A stretch of DNA of 64,000 nt from Nostoc sp. S4. GTDB lineage: Bacteria; Cyanobacteriota; Cyanobacteriia; Cyanobacteriales; Nostocaceae. Location: positions 1 to 64,000 of the forward strand of contig JAQYWR010000028.1 of assembly GCA_029379225.1 (NCBI GenBank), given 5' to 3'. The notes below the pieces were generated by a model. It did no database searches. It had not been told where the DNA came from and saw only the letters and a list, made by a program, of their open reading frames with translations. A program made the position numbers and the translations under genes. Of the stretch, positions 1-9,119 are shown in pieces. Within the stretch, counting starts at the first letter, position 1, and each line of letters starts with the position of its first letter.

Positions 1-109
1 CCTTTTGTACGTAGTTGTGGTTTTGACATTCATTTTTCCAGGTGCAAGATATGAGTTAAATTATTGATCGGGTGTAAGCTATTTACAGCGTTTTGCAAGT
101 ACACAATGT

Positions 110-511
110 CTATTGACATGGCGGTAGAGGTGGAATGCGGGCGATCGCTCCGGCTTTGAGGAGTTCCGGACGCTTGGCGTATGGGAGCAAACCATCCGGC
201 TTGGCGTGATACTGACTAGCACATTCAAGTACGGCTGTTGCTGTATTCTCTACACATTCAGCATCACTAGGCAAATCGCCGAATAAGTAGGTGTGTTTGT
301 TAAAACAGACGAAAGCAATTGCACAAGCCTGGTCACAAACACCCATGCATTCAACGGGTTGAATCGAGAACTCGTCTTGCAACATCCAATCATGATATCG
401 GGTTTGTAGTTTCTCTAAAAGCTGTTCACCGCCGCTTTTAGCAACATCCTGTTTTGTGCGATCGCTACTTCCACAGATTGTGCAAACAAATATAATGTGT
501 TGATGATTCAT
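110..511 (-). CDS. DUF1636 family ferredoxin-like metal-binding protein
   Basis: This 133-residue soluble protein has the Cys pattern of DUF1636 proteins: a CxxC at residues 10-13 (VCTIC) and a cluster C55, C59 and C63 in ECMGVCDQAC. That arrangement suits a thioredoxin-like [2Fe-2S] ferredoxin or other metal site. The family's function is not established, but members often lie near cobalt/cobalamin genes. Here it is the last gene of a leftward series that begins with cbtB at 2240, about 285 bp beyond the 404-residue membrane protein gene. The gap holds a tandem CCTCCTG repeat and a hairpin at 665-698, so it may have its own transcript. Start ATG at 511; the frame is closed and of usual length. 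The family call is firm; the link to metal is inference from neighbours. Confidence 0.8.
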   Translation of the reverse strand: MNHQHIIFVCTICGSSDRTKQDVAKSGGEQLLEKLQTRYHDWMLQDEFSIQPVECMGVCDQACAIAFVCFNKHTYLFGDLPSDAECVENTATAVLECASQYHAKPDGLLPYAKRPELLKAGAIARIPPLPPCQ

Positions 512-618
512 AGATAAATTGCAGGGTTTAATTTCTCATACTGTATTCATATAGCTGTAGTCACACCCTTTAGGAGATAATGACAAGCGTGAATGCTAGC
601 AACAGTAATAGTTTTACC

Positions 619-655
619 TGCCTCCTGCCTTCTACCTCCTGCCTCCTGCCTCCTA
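619..655. repeat. CCTCCTG short tandem repeat
   Basis: Degenerate tandem copies of a CCTCCTG heptamer between the DUF1636 and membrane-protein genes. Short tandemly repeated heptamers of this kind are typical of intergenic DNA in filamentous cyanobacteria. It has no coding sense. Confidence 0.6.
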
Positions 656-664
656 CTATAAAAA

Positions 665-698
665 TCCATGTCGAATAATCAATCGTATCCGACATGGA
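665..698. terminator. Intergenic hairpin, possible terminator
   Basis: Nine-base-pair perfect inverted repeat (TCCATGTCG at 665-673, CGACATGGA at 690-698) with a 16-nt loop. It lies between the leftward 404-residue gene and the leftward DUF1636 gene. An A-run at 661-664 would give only a short U-run on the minus strand, so termination or attenuation here is possible but weak. Confidence 0.4.
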
Positions 699-795
699 CT
701 TTAGGCTATGAATTTGTTCGGTCATTGAATAAAGAAACTAAGGGCAAATGGATTTACAGCCAAATAGCACAGCAATAAAACCCGTTGACACTGAC

Positions 796-2010
796 TTAGG
801 AAACACTACGCTTCCAAGTCAACCCAGTACGTGGATTCTGCCGATGTCGCAGCCACAGTCCTAGCAGCAAACCAATTACCACAATTGCAGTGAAGTAAGT
901 TAGCGAAATTAACCGGACAGACATTGGCGGAGCGACACCTTCAACTGGTATATTTTCTGCAACTTGAAATGGCTGAAATTGCCGAGTGGCATTTGCTTGC
1001 GGTGCAACTTCCACAACAATGCTATGCGGGGCACCGTCAAAGAACTCCTGCTCCCACGCTAATTTTCCATTGCTGTCTGGAGTACCTTCATAAGCAAACG
1101 CCACCCAATTATTTTCAAGTTGGGTGGTTGTTACCTTTAACACCACATCTGTCACAGGTTGGCTAGTTTTGGGATCGCTGACGCTGACCTGCAACTTAGC
1201 AGGTTGACCCACCGTTGCACTTTGGTCACCCGATAGTTGCATATAAAGTCCTTGAGACTGCAATTTAGCGGGCTTACTAGAGGGCGGCACTTCTTCTGAC
1301 ATTTCTGGCATCGACATATGATGCGATTCAGCAAGTTCAGCGCTGATGTTGACGAACAAAAGTGCAGCGATCGCAACCACAATCAATCCACTCAACAATA
1401 ATCGCACCTGTTGCGGGGCAATTTCTCCCGGTTGAATCGCTTGTCTTGCGCCAATCACCCAACCTCCTAGTAGTCCAACCAAGAGCAAAATTACAACCAG
1501 GATACCAAAGTAGCGGAACTTTAAGGGATTTTCAGGCAGCGTCAGCGTCAGCTTTTGCTGAATCGGCTCAAATGCATTGGCAACCAGCGGATTTACTGCT
1601 ACCAAGAGTTGATATGTTCCTCTGATTGGCAGGGTTTGTTGAACCTGCAACTGACCTGTTGGTGCATTGCCCTCAATGTCTAGCAACTTTGTTCCTTCAA
1701 CAATTGGAAAATCTGTTGTGAACCAGGGGTTTTTAGGATTGGTGAACAATTGCAAGTGGATTTTGGCATTCTTTAAAGATTGCCCTTGAGCATCGAAGGC
1801 TTGCAGCATCAGTTGTACTGGCGGATTGTAGTGCCCCGAACCCAATACTGTGGTGGCTTCAGCTTCAAGGGGTCGAACCTGATTAATCGGTGGATTAGTT
1901 GTTAGCCGCACCGATGGTTGAGGGGATTGAGAAAGCCCGATCGAACCATACAGGATAATTGCGATCGCACAAATCGCACCGATCAGCTTAGACCACTTAA
2001 ATAAAGTCAT
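796..2010 (-). CDS. Membrane-anchored periplasmic protein with two Ig/YtkA-like domains
   Basis: This is a 404-residue protein with no named family that I can assign with certainty. The visible architecture is: a signal-like hydrophobic segment (about 10-27), a first beta-rich extracytoplasmic domain (about 30-160), two membrane helices (about 167-187 and 204-222), a Met/His-rich stretch HHMSMPEM at 230-237, a second beta-rich domain resembling YtkA/FixH-type domains (about 250-355), and a C-terminal membrane helix (about 369-387). The His/Met cluster next to the membrane looks like a metal-handling site. It follows cbtB (cobalt transporter subunit) by about 40 bp in the same direction, so the two are probably co-transcribed. 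I infer a role in metal uptake or sensing; a cytochrome-assembly accessory is the alternative. Confidence 0.6.
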   Translation of the reverse strand: MTLFKWSKLIGAICAIAIILYGSIGLSQSPQPSVRLTTNPPINQVRPLEAEATTVLGSGHYNPPVQLMLQAFDAQGQSLKNAKIHLQLFTNPKNPWFTTDFPIVEGTKLLDIEGNAPTGQLQVQQTLPIRGTYQLLVAVNPLVANAFEPIQQKLTLTLPENPLKFRYFGILVVILLLVGLLGGWVIGARQAIQPGEIAPQQVRLLLSGLIVVAIAALLFVNISAELAESHHMSMPEMSEEVPPSSKPAKLQSQGLYMQLSGDQSATVGQPAKLQVSVSDPKTSQPVTDVVLKVTTTQLENNWVAFAYEGTPDSNGKLAWEQEFFDGAPHSIVVEVAPQANATRQFQPFQVAENIPVEGVAPPMSVRLISLTYFTAIVVIGLLLGLWLRHRQNPRTGLTWKRSVS

Positions 2011-2048
2011 TTAATTTCTCAACTCCTGCTAATCATTGACTCAATCAA

Positions 2049-2240
2049 CTAATGACAGCTCACCATCAGTGTGTGGTGACGCAGAGTATGAGTTGTGTCA
2101 TGAATAGCAGGGTATGTACTGAAATAAATTGTCCATAAAGTCAAAGAACATAGTGCAACATAGAGTGCTGATTGTACAGGTACTGATAGCACTTGACGGG
2201 TGACTTGTTGCTGAATAGAACTAGAAGATTGAACTGTCAT
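2049..2240 (-). CDS. cbtB: CbtB-type cobalt transporter subunit
   Basis: This 63-residue protein has one membrane helix (about residues 21-42) and a C-terminal His-rich tail with the spacing HDTTHTLRHHTLMVSCH. The tail is diagnostic of CbtB, the small partner of the predicted cobalt transporter CbtA. CbtB genes are usually under cobalamin riboswitches and next to cbtA. Here no cbtA is seen; the next gene leftward encodes the 404-residue membrane protein instead, and I could not find a convincing B12 box upstream. A 6-bp hairpin (CTGACT/AGTCAG, 2290-2306) lies about 50 bp upstream of the start. The family assignment is strong; cobalt as the substrate is taken from the family. Confidence 0.85.
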   Translation of the reverse strand: MTVQSSSSIQQQVTRQVLSVPVQSALYVALCSLTLWTIYFSTYPAIHDTTHTLRHHTLMVSCH

Positions 2241-2878
2241 TTTGTACCTCGTAGATAAAACGATATTAATGATTGATTAGGTAAGCATTCTGACTTCTAC
2301 AGTCAGCAGTCAATATTAAATCCCTAAAACAGATGAATAAGACTCTATATGAGCCGTAATAGCATACTGAACCAGCTATTTCGTTTTTATTCATCAAGAT
2401 TACCTATATTAACATTGACGTAAGGTTTAGTAAAACCTATCTAAATGACAGAAGCATTGCAATTTTATGTCTTAAGTGTGACTAGTTGTGTTGCTTACAA
2501 CTCACGGATGGTGTTAAGAGTTATTCTTAACCTTTTCGGCTAATTTATTAGTTTTACTTATCCTAAATTTTTCAACAAAATATTGAAAAAATGTATTTTA
2601 TAATACAGTTTATTGGACAAGAATTGAGTTTTAAACTATCTCTTAAAGAGCGATACCTTTTTACTGCCTTTGTCGGGATTACTATGGGCATTGGATTGCT
2701 ATACAGCATCGACGAACACTGCAACCAAGGCAAAATTAGTCATATCAGTACTTGAGTAAGCATTCCTTAGATAAAAACGTGCATTAATACGTCAAAATAG
2801 TTGTGGGACAAAAATCACACTATTTTTTATATAAATTACAAAAAAAATAGTGTGAAAGAATAATTTATATCTAATCAA
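2241..2878. other. Divergent intergenic region
   Basis: AT-rich 638-bp spacer between leftward cbtB and the rightward GT39-like gene, so it must hold promoters for both. I see one small inverted repeat (2290-2306) near cbtB and a possible 54-codon ORF (2591-2755), listed separately. No cobalamin riboswitch consensus was found. Confidence 0.5.
2591..2755 (+). CDS. Possible small membrane ORF
   Basis: An ATG-initiated 54-codon frame encodes a peptide with one hydrophobic stretch (FTAFVGITMGIGLLYS, about residues 24-39) and a polar His/Cys-containing tail. There is no obvious Shine-Dalgarno sequence and I recognise no family. It may be chance in AT-rich DNA; the regular hydrophobic segment is the only support. 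Confidence 0.2.
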   Translation: MYFIIQFIGQELSFKLSLKERYLFTAFVGITMGIGLLYSIDEHCNQGKISHIST

Positions 2879-4825
2879 ATGTTTATAGTTTTGCCTTTTA
2901 TTTCCTTAATTACTACTTTTTTAATAATTCAAAAAAATCATCCTGACTGGCGTCAATCTCTAATCTTAGCATCTACTTACTGGGGAATTTTACTTACTAT
3001 AATTACAGAATTTTTGAGTATTTTTAAATTAGTTACTTATAGCTGGGTATTAGTAACTTGGGGAGTAATATGTATAATCTCCATTTATATATATCTGCGG
3101 TTAAATTCCCAAAAAACTCCAACTTCAGAGCGAAATAAATCTTTTCGATTAAATAAAAATATTCAAATCCCATTCTTAATAAAATTATTGTTATCTGGCA
3201 TAAGTTTTGTTGTAGTGACAGTTGGATTAATTGCAATTATCGCACCACCCAATAATTGGGATTCTATGGACTATCATATGAGTCGTGTTGCTCATTGGAT
3301 ACAGAATCATAGCGTTGCTCATTATCCAACCAGTTATACTCCACAGCTATATCAAAATCCTTGGTCAGAATTTGTGATTTTGCACTTGCAAATTTTAAGT
3401 GGTGGTGACTACTTCGCTAATTTAGTTCAATGGTCGAGTATGATTGGCTGTATTATTGCAGTTTCATTAATAGCAAAACAACTAAGAGGAGATTTACGAG
3501 GTCAGATTTTCTCTGCGGTTATAACTGCAACAATTCCAATGGGAATCTTGCAAGCCTCAAGCACTCAAAATGATTATGTAATTGCATATTGGGTAGTTTG
3601 TCTTGCTTACTACGTCCTATCAGCTATAGAAGCTAGAACAAGTAACCTTTGGATAAATTCATTCAATATTGGTACCAGCACCGGACTAGCTATTCTCACT
3701 AAGGGAACTGCTTACTTTTATGTATTACCCTTCTTAATTTGGTTTGGGTTATCCCAACTTAAACGTTTACGTTGGCAAGCATGGAAACCTATATCAATAG
3801 TAGCAATTACATGTTTATTGCTGAATATTTGTCACTACTTACGTAATTATAATTTATTCGCTTCACCACTTGGCGAACCAGGTGAGTATAGCAATGAAAT
3901 ACAGGGCATCAATGTATTGATTTCTAATGTTTTGAGAAATATTGCCTTGCATATAGGAACACCCATAGGTTTATGGAATGGAATAGTAAATAAAATAATT
4001 CAAATCATCCATACATTTATAAGTCTGGATGTTAACGACCCTCGGATAACTTTTTCTCAGAAATTTTTTGTGCCTGGAGGTTGGTCAACAATTGGTATGC
4101 CAGGTAATGAAAATGGTGCGGGTAATTTAATACATTTAGTACTTTTTGTGATATGTATCATAATTTTTATAGCTCGAAAATCTATCCACAAGCAAAGCTA
4201 TATTTTTGATTATTTGATTGCTACTGTATCGACATTTTTGATATTTTGCTACTTGGTAAAATGGCAACCTTGGAATAGTCGGCTGCATTTACCATTTTTT
4301 ATATTAATTTCACCGTTCTTAGGTATTGTCTTGTCTAAGCTGAAAAAACAAAAAATAGCAATTTATCTAGTAATATTTTTACTAATATCATCATTCCCGT
4401 GGGTATTTTTTAATCGCTATAGACCAATTGTAGGTAGTAACAATATATTCCAAGTTAGCAGAATTGAGCAGTATTTCAGTAATCGACCATATCTGAAAGC
4501 TAATTATACAGAAGCAGTTGAGTTTTTAAATTTCCGAAAATGCTCAAATATTGGGTTATTAATGGGAAATGACCCTTGGGAATATCCTTTATGGGTACTG
4601 TTACAGCAAAATAATCCACAAATAGTTAAAATTGAACATATTAATGTGACTAATATTTCGGCAGTTATTGCTAAAAATTCTCCTTATCAAGAGTTTGAAC
4701 CTTGTGGAATTATTTCGATGGAAACTAAAAAAAGTAAACAAAATAAATTAGAAAAAATCAACTTTCAAGATAAAACTTATGTTCGAGCATGGAATTCTCC
4801 AGAACTTGGTGTATTTATTAAGTAA
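2879..4825 (+). CDS. Polytopic GT39/ArnT-like membrane glycosyltransferase
   Basis: This 648-residue, very hydrophobic protein has about 11-13 predicted membrane helices and a soluble C-terminal tail of about 110 residues. After helix 3, an extracytoplasmic loop (NWDSMDYHMSRVAHW, around residues 120-150) carries acidic and aromatic residues where GT39/ArnT-like enzymes keep their catalytic Asp. Proteins of this type transfer sugars from polyprenyl-phosphate donors outside the membrane; the substrate cannot be read from the sequence. The gene is more AT-rich than its neighbours, with many AAA/AAT/ATA codons, which may point to horizontal acquisition, as is common for surface-polysaccharide genes. 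It stands alone: cofH starts 57 bp downstream but is functionally unrelated. A general O-antigen/exopolysaccharide membrane protein is the alternative. Confidence 0.6.
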   Translation: MFIVLPFISLITTFLIIQKNHPDWRQSLILASTYWGILLTIITEFLSIFKLVTYSWVLVTWGVICIISIYIYLRLNSQKTPTSERNKSFRLNKNIQIPFLIKLLLSGISFVVVTVGLIAIIAPPNNWDSMDYHMSRVAHWIQNHSVAHYPTSYTPQLYQNPWSEFVILHLQILSGGDYFANLVQWSSMIGCIIAVSLIAKQLRGDLRGQIFSAVITATIPMGILQASSTQNDYVIAYWVVCLAYYVLSAIEARTSNLWINSFNIGTSTGLAILTKGTAYFYVLPFLIWFGLSQLKRLRWQAWKPISIVAITCLLLNICHYLRNYNLFASPLGEPGEYSNEIQGINVLISNVLRNIALHIGTPIGLWNGIVNKIIQIIHTFISLDVNDPRITFSQKFFVPGGWSTIGMPGNENGAGNLIHLVLFVICIIIFIARKSIHKQSYIFDYLIATVSTFLIFCYLVKWQPWNSRLHLPFFILISPFLGIVLSKLKKQKIAIYLVIFLLISSFPWVFFNRYRPIVGSNNIFQVSRIEQYFSNRPYLKANYTEAVEFLNFRKCSNIGLLMGNDPWEYPLWVLLQQNNPQIVKIEHINVTNISAVIAKNSPYQEFEPCGIISMETKKSKQNKLEKINFQDKTYVRAWNSPELGVFIK

Positions 4826-4882
4826 AATTTGATTAATTGCAAGTTCATAAATTGAAAATTTTCTCAGAAGATTAAAAGAATA

Positions 4883-6028
4883 ATGCTGACAAAAATTGCT
4901 GTTGAAAAAATTCTTGAGCGTGCTTTAACGGGTTATGATTTATCTGTCGAAGAGGGAGTGTTATTGTTACAACAAACCGAACCAGAAGCGATCGCTGCCA
5001 TACGTACTACATCTGACACACTCCGCCATACCCAAGCAGGCGATACAGTTACTTACATAATTAATCGTAATATTAACTTTACTAACATTTGCGAGCAGCA
5101 TTGTAGTTTTTGTGCGTTCCGTCGAGATGATGGTGATGCAGGTGCATATTGGTTAGATTGGGCAGAAATTTTAGAAAAAACCACAGATGCAGTGCAACGG
5201 GGTGCGACAGAAATCTGTATGCAGGGAGGATTAAATCCACAAGCACGAATCAACGGAAAATCTTTGCCTTACTACCTCAAACTAGTAGAAACCATCAAAC
5301 AGGAATTTCCGCAGATACATTTACACGCTTTCTCTCCTCAAGAAGTACAATTTATCGCTAGACTTGACGCACTTAAATATGCTGATGTAATTGCTGCTTT
5401 ACGAGATGCTGGTGTTGGTTCAATGCCAGGAACCGCAGCAGAAGTGTTAGATGATACGGTCAGGCGGATATTATGTCCAGAAAAGATTGATACAGCAACT
5501 TGGCTAGAAATTGTTAGCACTGCTCACAAATTAGGCATGTATACCACCAGTACCATGCTATCTGGGCATATTGAAAGCCACGAACAGCAAATTGGGCATT
5601 TAGAAAAACTGCGATCGCTGCAAAAAATTGCCATCGAGCGGGGATATCCAGCACGGATTACAGAGTTTATTTTATTACCCTTTGTTGGTCAAGAAGCACC
5701 CAAACCCTTACGTCGCCGTGTTGGACGCGACCAACCAGTTTTGCAAGATGCACTCCTACTAGGTGCTGTAGCCCGGATTTACTTAGGTAATTGGATTCCC
5801 AACCATCAGCAGAGTTGGGTAAAACTAGGACTTGCAGGTGCGACAGAAGCCTTAGTTTGGGGTTGCAACGATATCGGCGGCACCTTAATGGAAGAACACA
5901 TTACCACAATGGCAGGTGCTTTGGGCGGTACGTGTATGGAAGTGGAAACATTGTCAGATGCTATCGCTTCTTTAGGACGACCTTACCAACAACGGGATAC
6001 TCTTTATCAAAAAGTTATTAGTCATTAG
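4883..6028 (+). CDS. cofH: FO synthase subunit 2 (radical SAM)
   Basis: A 381-residue radical SAM enzyme. The 4Fe-4S motif CxxxCxxC is at C70, C74 and C77 (CEQHCSFC). The CofH-type sequence GGLNPQ and the LHAFSPQE region follow it. CofH condenses tyrosine-derived imine with the diaminouracil intermediate of riboflavin synthesis; CofG then completes 8-hydroxy-5-deazaflavin (FO). In cyanobacteria FO serves as the antenna chromophore of certain DNA photolyases, and the full F420 pathway is generally missing. CofG is not in this window. Length and motifs are complete. MqnC/MqnE, related menaquinone enzymes, are the main alternative, but overall similarity favours CofH. Confidence 0.88.
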   Translation: MLTKIAVEKILERALTGYDLSVEEGVLLLQQTEPEAIAAIRTTSDTLRHTQAGDTVTYIINRNINFTNICEQHCSFCAFRRDDGDAGAYWLDWAEILEKTTDAVQRGATEICMQGGLNPQARINGKSLPYYLKLVETIKQEFPQIHLHAFSPQEVQFIARLDALKYADVIAALRDAGVGSMPGTAAEVLDDTVRRILCPEKIDTATWLEIVSTAHKLGMYTTSTMLSGHIESHEQQIGHLEKLRSLQKIAIERGYPARITEFILLPFVGQEAPKPLRRRVGRDQPVLQDALLLGAVARIYLGNWIPNHQQSWVKLGLAGATEALVWGCNDIGGTLMEEHITTMAGALGGTCMEVETLSDAIASLGRPYQQRDTLYQKVISH

Positions 6029-6057
6029 TAGAGACGCTATTAACCCTTGTCTGTACA

Positions 6058-6082
6058 ATAGTCATTGGTCATTGGTCATTAG
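6058..6082. repeat. TCATTGG heptamer tandem repeat
   Basis: Three tandem copies of (A/G)GTCATT with TTG/TTA variants just after cofH. The same heptamer family recurs at 13291, 35841, 36903, 45726 and 51045, so it is a genome-wide short tandem repeat class rather than a local signal. Confidence 0.7.
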
Positions 6083-6199
6083 TTATTTCTCTCCTATCTC
6101 CCCGATCTCCATATCCTCCATTCCTCACTAAATTGATCCCCAAGATACCAATCCAAGATACGATGGACGTTGATTTACGTATTCTTTTAGTTAATGCAT

Positions 6200-6598
6200 A
6201 TGAAGCGCTATTGGTCGCGTCTGCTTGCGCTCGTTTTAGTTGTAGCTATCGGCTTGATGGGCTGCTCTGGCAGTCCAGATACTTTGAGTGGCGATTATCG
6301 CCAAGACACTTTGGCTGTGGTCAAAATCATGAGACAAGCCATAGAATTATCACAAGATTCACCAGACAAAGCAGCAATTCAAGCAGAAGCGCGTCAAAAA
6401 ATTAATGACTTCTCAGCTCGCTACCAAAGGGCTAACTCTGTTTCTGGTCTTAGTTCCTTTACAACTATGCGAACAGCCCTCAATTCCTTAGCTGGACACT
6501 ACAGTTCTTACCCTAATCGTCCTGTACCCGAAAAACTCAAAAATCGTTTAGACAAGGAGTTACAGCAGGTAGAAATGGCGCTCAACCGTGGCGGTTAA
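6200..6598 (+). CDS. psb27: Photosystem II assembly lipoprotein Psb27
   Basis: A 132-residue thylakoid-lumen lipoprotein. I prefer the ATG at 6200 (MKRYW) over the one at 6194 because it begins directly with the basic n-region of the signal. The hydrophobic core is followed by a lipobox ending LMGC (Cys 22 of the mature call). The rest is the four-helix Psb27 domain, including GDYRQDTLAVV and the ARYQR segment. Psb27 binds CP43 in PSII assembly/repair intermediates and keeps the Mn cluster from assembling prematurely. It is monocistronic here, with cofH 170 bp upstream and an 870-bp spacer downstream. Family assignment is firm. Confidence 0.93.
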   Translation: MKRYWSRLLALVLVVAIGLMGCSGSPDTLSGDYRQDTLAVVKIMRQAIELSQDSPDKAAIQAEARQKINDFSARYQRANSVSGLSSFTTMRTALNSLAGHYSSYPNRPVPEKLKNRLDKELQQVEMALNRGG

Positions 6599-7470
6599 CT
6601 CTTAACAACAGAGAGTGAAGGAGATGAGGAAGCAAGGGAGGCTCTTGAGGCAAGGGGAGAATAACTTCTAACTCAGAACTTAGCACTTCCAATTCCCTTT
6701 CCCTATCCACTGGTTTCATTTATAGCGGGTGTTGTGCTGCCAGTTCTTCCGATCTTAACTACTACATTATTATTTGATGGTTAAGAGCTACAAGTTCAAA
6801 GTTTTGATTTTTGAATCCTGAGTGGAGCCGGAAACACTCCGCCTTCACTCTTGAATAGATTCTAAACTTAAATCTAAGTCTGAGTAAAAATTTAAAATTT
6901 TACACTAAACTAATTGATACTCCCTGAGGTATAACTTAACAGGCTCCTTAGTTTAAAAATTCCCTTATTTTGGCAAATTGTCATCGATTAAGGTAAGAGC
7001 AGAGTCTACCTAATAGTAAACTAAACTTGCTTTATATTTATATTTTTTATACTCCAATTTATGTATTTATGAGTTTAAGTAGAACGGTGTGAAAAAACAA
7101 AACTATGTTAAGAAAAATTAAATAGTCTTAAACCTCTTCTCTCCTGCTTTGTACCCTTCTTTTGTGGGAGACGCTACGCGAACGGGTTCAGCAGTGACGC
7201 TCCTACGTCGAAGAGAGCTAGTAGCGCTAACGCAATCGACGCAAAGCACCAAGATTGCGACTGCTGAACCTCCTGCTTCCTGCCTCATCCCAGCGATAAA
7301 TATTTACACCGACCTACTTAGAAAAAATATGGCAACAGAAATAGATGTCTAGTAGTCTTGAAAAAATAGGTTTTAAAATTCTGATTACTCAAATATATAA
7401 TTTGATACACTCCGCTCACAAAATATCTGAGTTGGGGTAGTTGATTTTTTCTGTCCATGTACTAGCAGGT
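6599..7470. repeat. Gene-free spacer with interspersed repeats
   Basis: About 870 bp without a supported gene. Around 7165-7270 it carries the palindromic cyanobacterial interspersed sequence GGAGACGCTACGCGAAC with matching parts (CAGCAGTGACGC and GCGACTGCTG are near-complementary), so it can fold into a long imperfect hairpin. The open frame across 7149-7352 is a by-product of this repeat. A smaller inverted motif (GGAG/CTCC) lies near 6823-6850. Confidence 0.55.
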
Positions 7471-8967
7471 ATGTATAATCGTCCTTTGAACGTTGCAAGA
7501 ACAACATTATTTTGGCGACGCCTATTCGCTGTTGTTTTCAGTAGTAGTTCTTTGCTCTCTAGCTTTGCAAGCCAACCAGCAAGGGCACAAGTAAACCAGT
7601 ATTGTCAGTTATCATCAGCAGGTGTGCAAGAAAAAGAAAACTTACGTTTGTCAGCTTTCAAAGGCAATCAAAATGCTCAGGGTCGATATCAAAAAATATT
7701 ACAACAACAGGCACAGGAATTAGGCAAGTGCCGGACTCGGACTTGGCCGCAAATTCAAGCTATCTGGTTGCGCTTGTATCCGTGTGATATTCAACCAGGA
7801 ATAATCGATCGCGTTATGGATCGGATTGTTAACGGTGGCTATAACCAAGTTTATTTAGAAGTATTTTATGATGGGCAGGTATTATTGCCGAAAACTTCTA
7901 ACCCGACGGTTTGGCCTTCTGTAATTCGTACCCCAGGAGCAGAAAACAGCGATTTACTTTCTGTAGCGATTCAAAAAGGTCGTCAACGGGGTTTGAAGGT
8001 CTATGCCTGGATGTTTACCACAAATTTCGGCTATACTTACGCTCAGCGACGAGATAGAGAAGCAGCGATCGCTCGCAATGGCAAAGGCCAAACGAGTTTA
8101 TATGTTGTAGATAATGGCTCTCAAGTCTTTATCGACCCCTACAACTTGCAAGCTAAACGGGACTACTACCAACTAGTACAAGAAGTATTGCGTCGCCGTC
8201 CAGATGGCTTGTTATTGGACTACGTGCGTTATCCCCGACAAGCAGGAAGCGATTCCATCGCCACTAAAGTCTCAGATTTATGGCTATATACTCCTGCAAC
8301 TCAAGAAGCTTTATTTAAACGGGCACAGAATTACAAAGGGCTAGATTTAATTCGCCGCTTTTTGAGTAAAGGATTTGTTACTGCTGGAGATATAACAGAA
8401 GTCGATAAACTTTATCCTCAAGAAGGCCAACCTCTCTGGCAAGGACGCATTCCACCAGCCGAAAAATTAATTCAGCCTGCAACTTATAGACAACCACTTT
8501 TACAATGGGAGCTGTGGCAGCTTGCTGTTGCCCACGCTATGCAAGGAATCCTAGATTTTGTCACCATTGCTAGTTATCCAGCAAAGCAACAAGGTATTCC
8601 CACAGGAGTAGTGTTTTTTCCTGATGGTAACCAAACTGTTGGACAAGGCTATGATTCTCGTTTGCAACCTTGGGATAGATTCCCCACAACACTACAGTGG
8701 CATCCCATGTCTTACGGAGCTTGTGGTAATGTTAGTTGCATCGTATCCCAAGTGCAACGGGTTTTGAGTATGGCAAAACCGGGTACGCAGATCGTTCCTG
8801 CTTTAGCTGGTCAGTGGGGAAAATCTGTTAGTAATCGTCCATCGCTAGAAGTGCAAATGCAAGCACTTCGCCAATATGCTCCCCAACTCAAGGGAGTTAG
8901 CCATTTTGCTTATTCTTGGCAGTATCCTCAGAATGATAGCGATCGCAAATTCTGCCGCACTCGCTAA
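7471..8967 (+). CDS. GHL10-type family 10 glycosylhydrolase-like secreted protein
   Basis: I start this 498-residue protein at the ATG at 7471 (MYNRPLNVAR), because the upstream TTG at 7441 lacks support and the 7471 start gives a clean signal peptide ending near PARAQ. The remainder is a TIM-barrel related to glycosyl hydrolase-like family 10: MDRIVNGGYNQVYLEVF, a YAWMFT strand and LLLDYVRYPRQ, the family's characteristic DYVRYP motif. Members act on extracellular polysaccharides or cell-wall sugars; the exact substrate is unknown. C-terminal Cys pairs (CGNVSC) suggest an oxidising compartment, so it is probably periplasmic. It is monocistronic, convergent with mobA. Confidence 0.78.
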   Translation: MYNRPLNVARTTLFWRRLFAVVFSSSSLLSSFASQPARAQVNQYCQLSSAGVQEKENLRLSAFKGNQNAQGRYQKILQQQAQELGKCRTRTWPQIQAIWLRLYPCDIQPGIIDRVMDRIVNGGYNQVYLEVFYDGQVLLPKTSNPTVWPSVIRTPGAENSDLLSVAIQKGRQRGLKVYAWMFTTNFGYTYAQRRDREAAIARNGKGQTSLYVVDNGSQVFIDPYNLQAKRDYYQLVQEVLRRRPDGLLLDYVRYPRQAGSDSIATKVSDLWLYTPATQEALFKRAQNYKGLDLIRRFLSKGFVTAGDITEVDKLYPQEGQPLWQGRIPPAEKLIQPATYRQPLLQWELWQLAVAHAMQGILDFVTIASYPAKQQGIPTGVVFFPDGNQTVGQGYDSRLQPWDRFPTTLQWHPMSYGACGNVSCIVSQVQRVLSMAKPGTQIVPALAGQWGKSVSNRPSLEVQMQALRQYAPQLKGVSHFAYSWQYPQNDSDRKFCRTR

Positions 8968-9084
8968 ACAGCAAATATAACTGGGGATTGGGGACTGGGT
9001 GAAAAGTCTTTTGGTGTCTAGGTTTTATCATCTATTAATGTCCTAACCATCAAGGCTTGTGCTAGATAGCACAATTGAGGAGTC

Positions 9085-9108
9085 AGAATTGGTGAGTTTA
9101 CCAATTCT
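9085..9108. terminator. Bidirectional terminator-like hairpin
   Basis: Nine-base-pair stem AGAATTGGT/ACCAATTCT with a 6-nt loop, followed by GTTTT on the plus strand. It sits between the convergent GHL10 gene and mobA, where a shared terminator is expected. Confidence 0.6.
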
Positions 9109-9119
9109 GTTTTCTGCAA

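Noticed and set aside
2241..2600. Cobalamin riboswitch upstream of cbtB
   Set aside because: The conserved B12 box and the GCCACTG-type core are not seen on the minus strand; only a 6-bp hairpin is present.
7149..7352. 67-codon frame with a Ser/Thr-rich peptide
   Set aside because: It is translation of an interspersed palindromic repeat (GGAGACGCTACGCGAAC) and its inverted parts.
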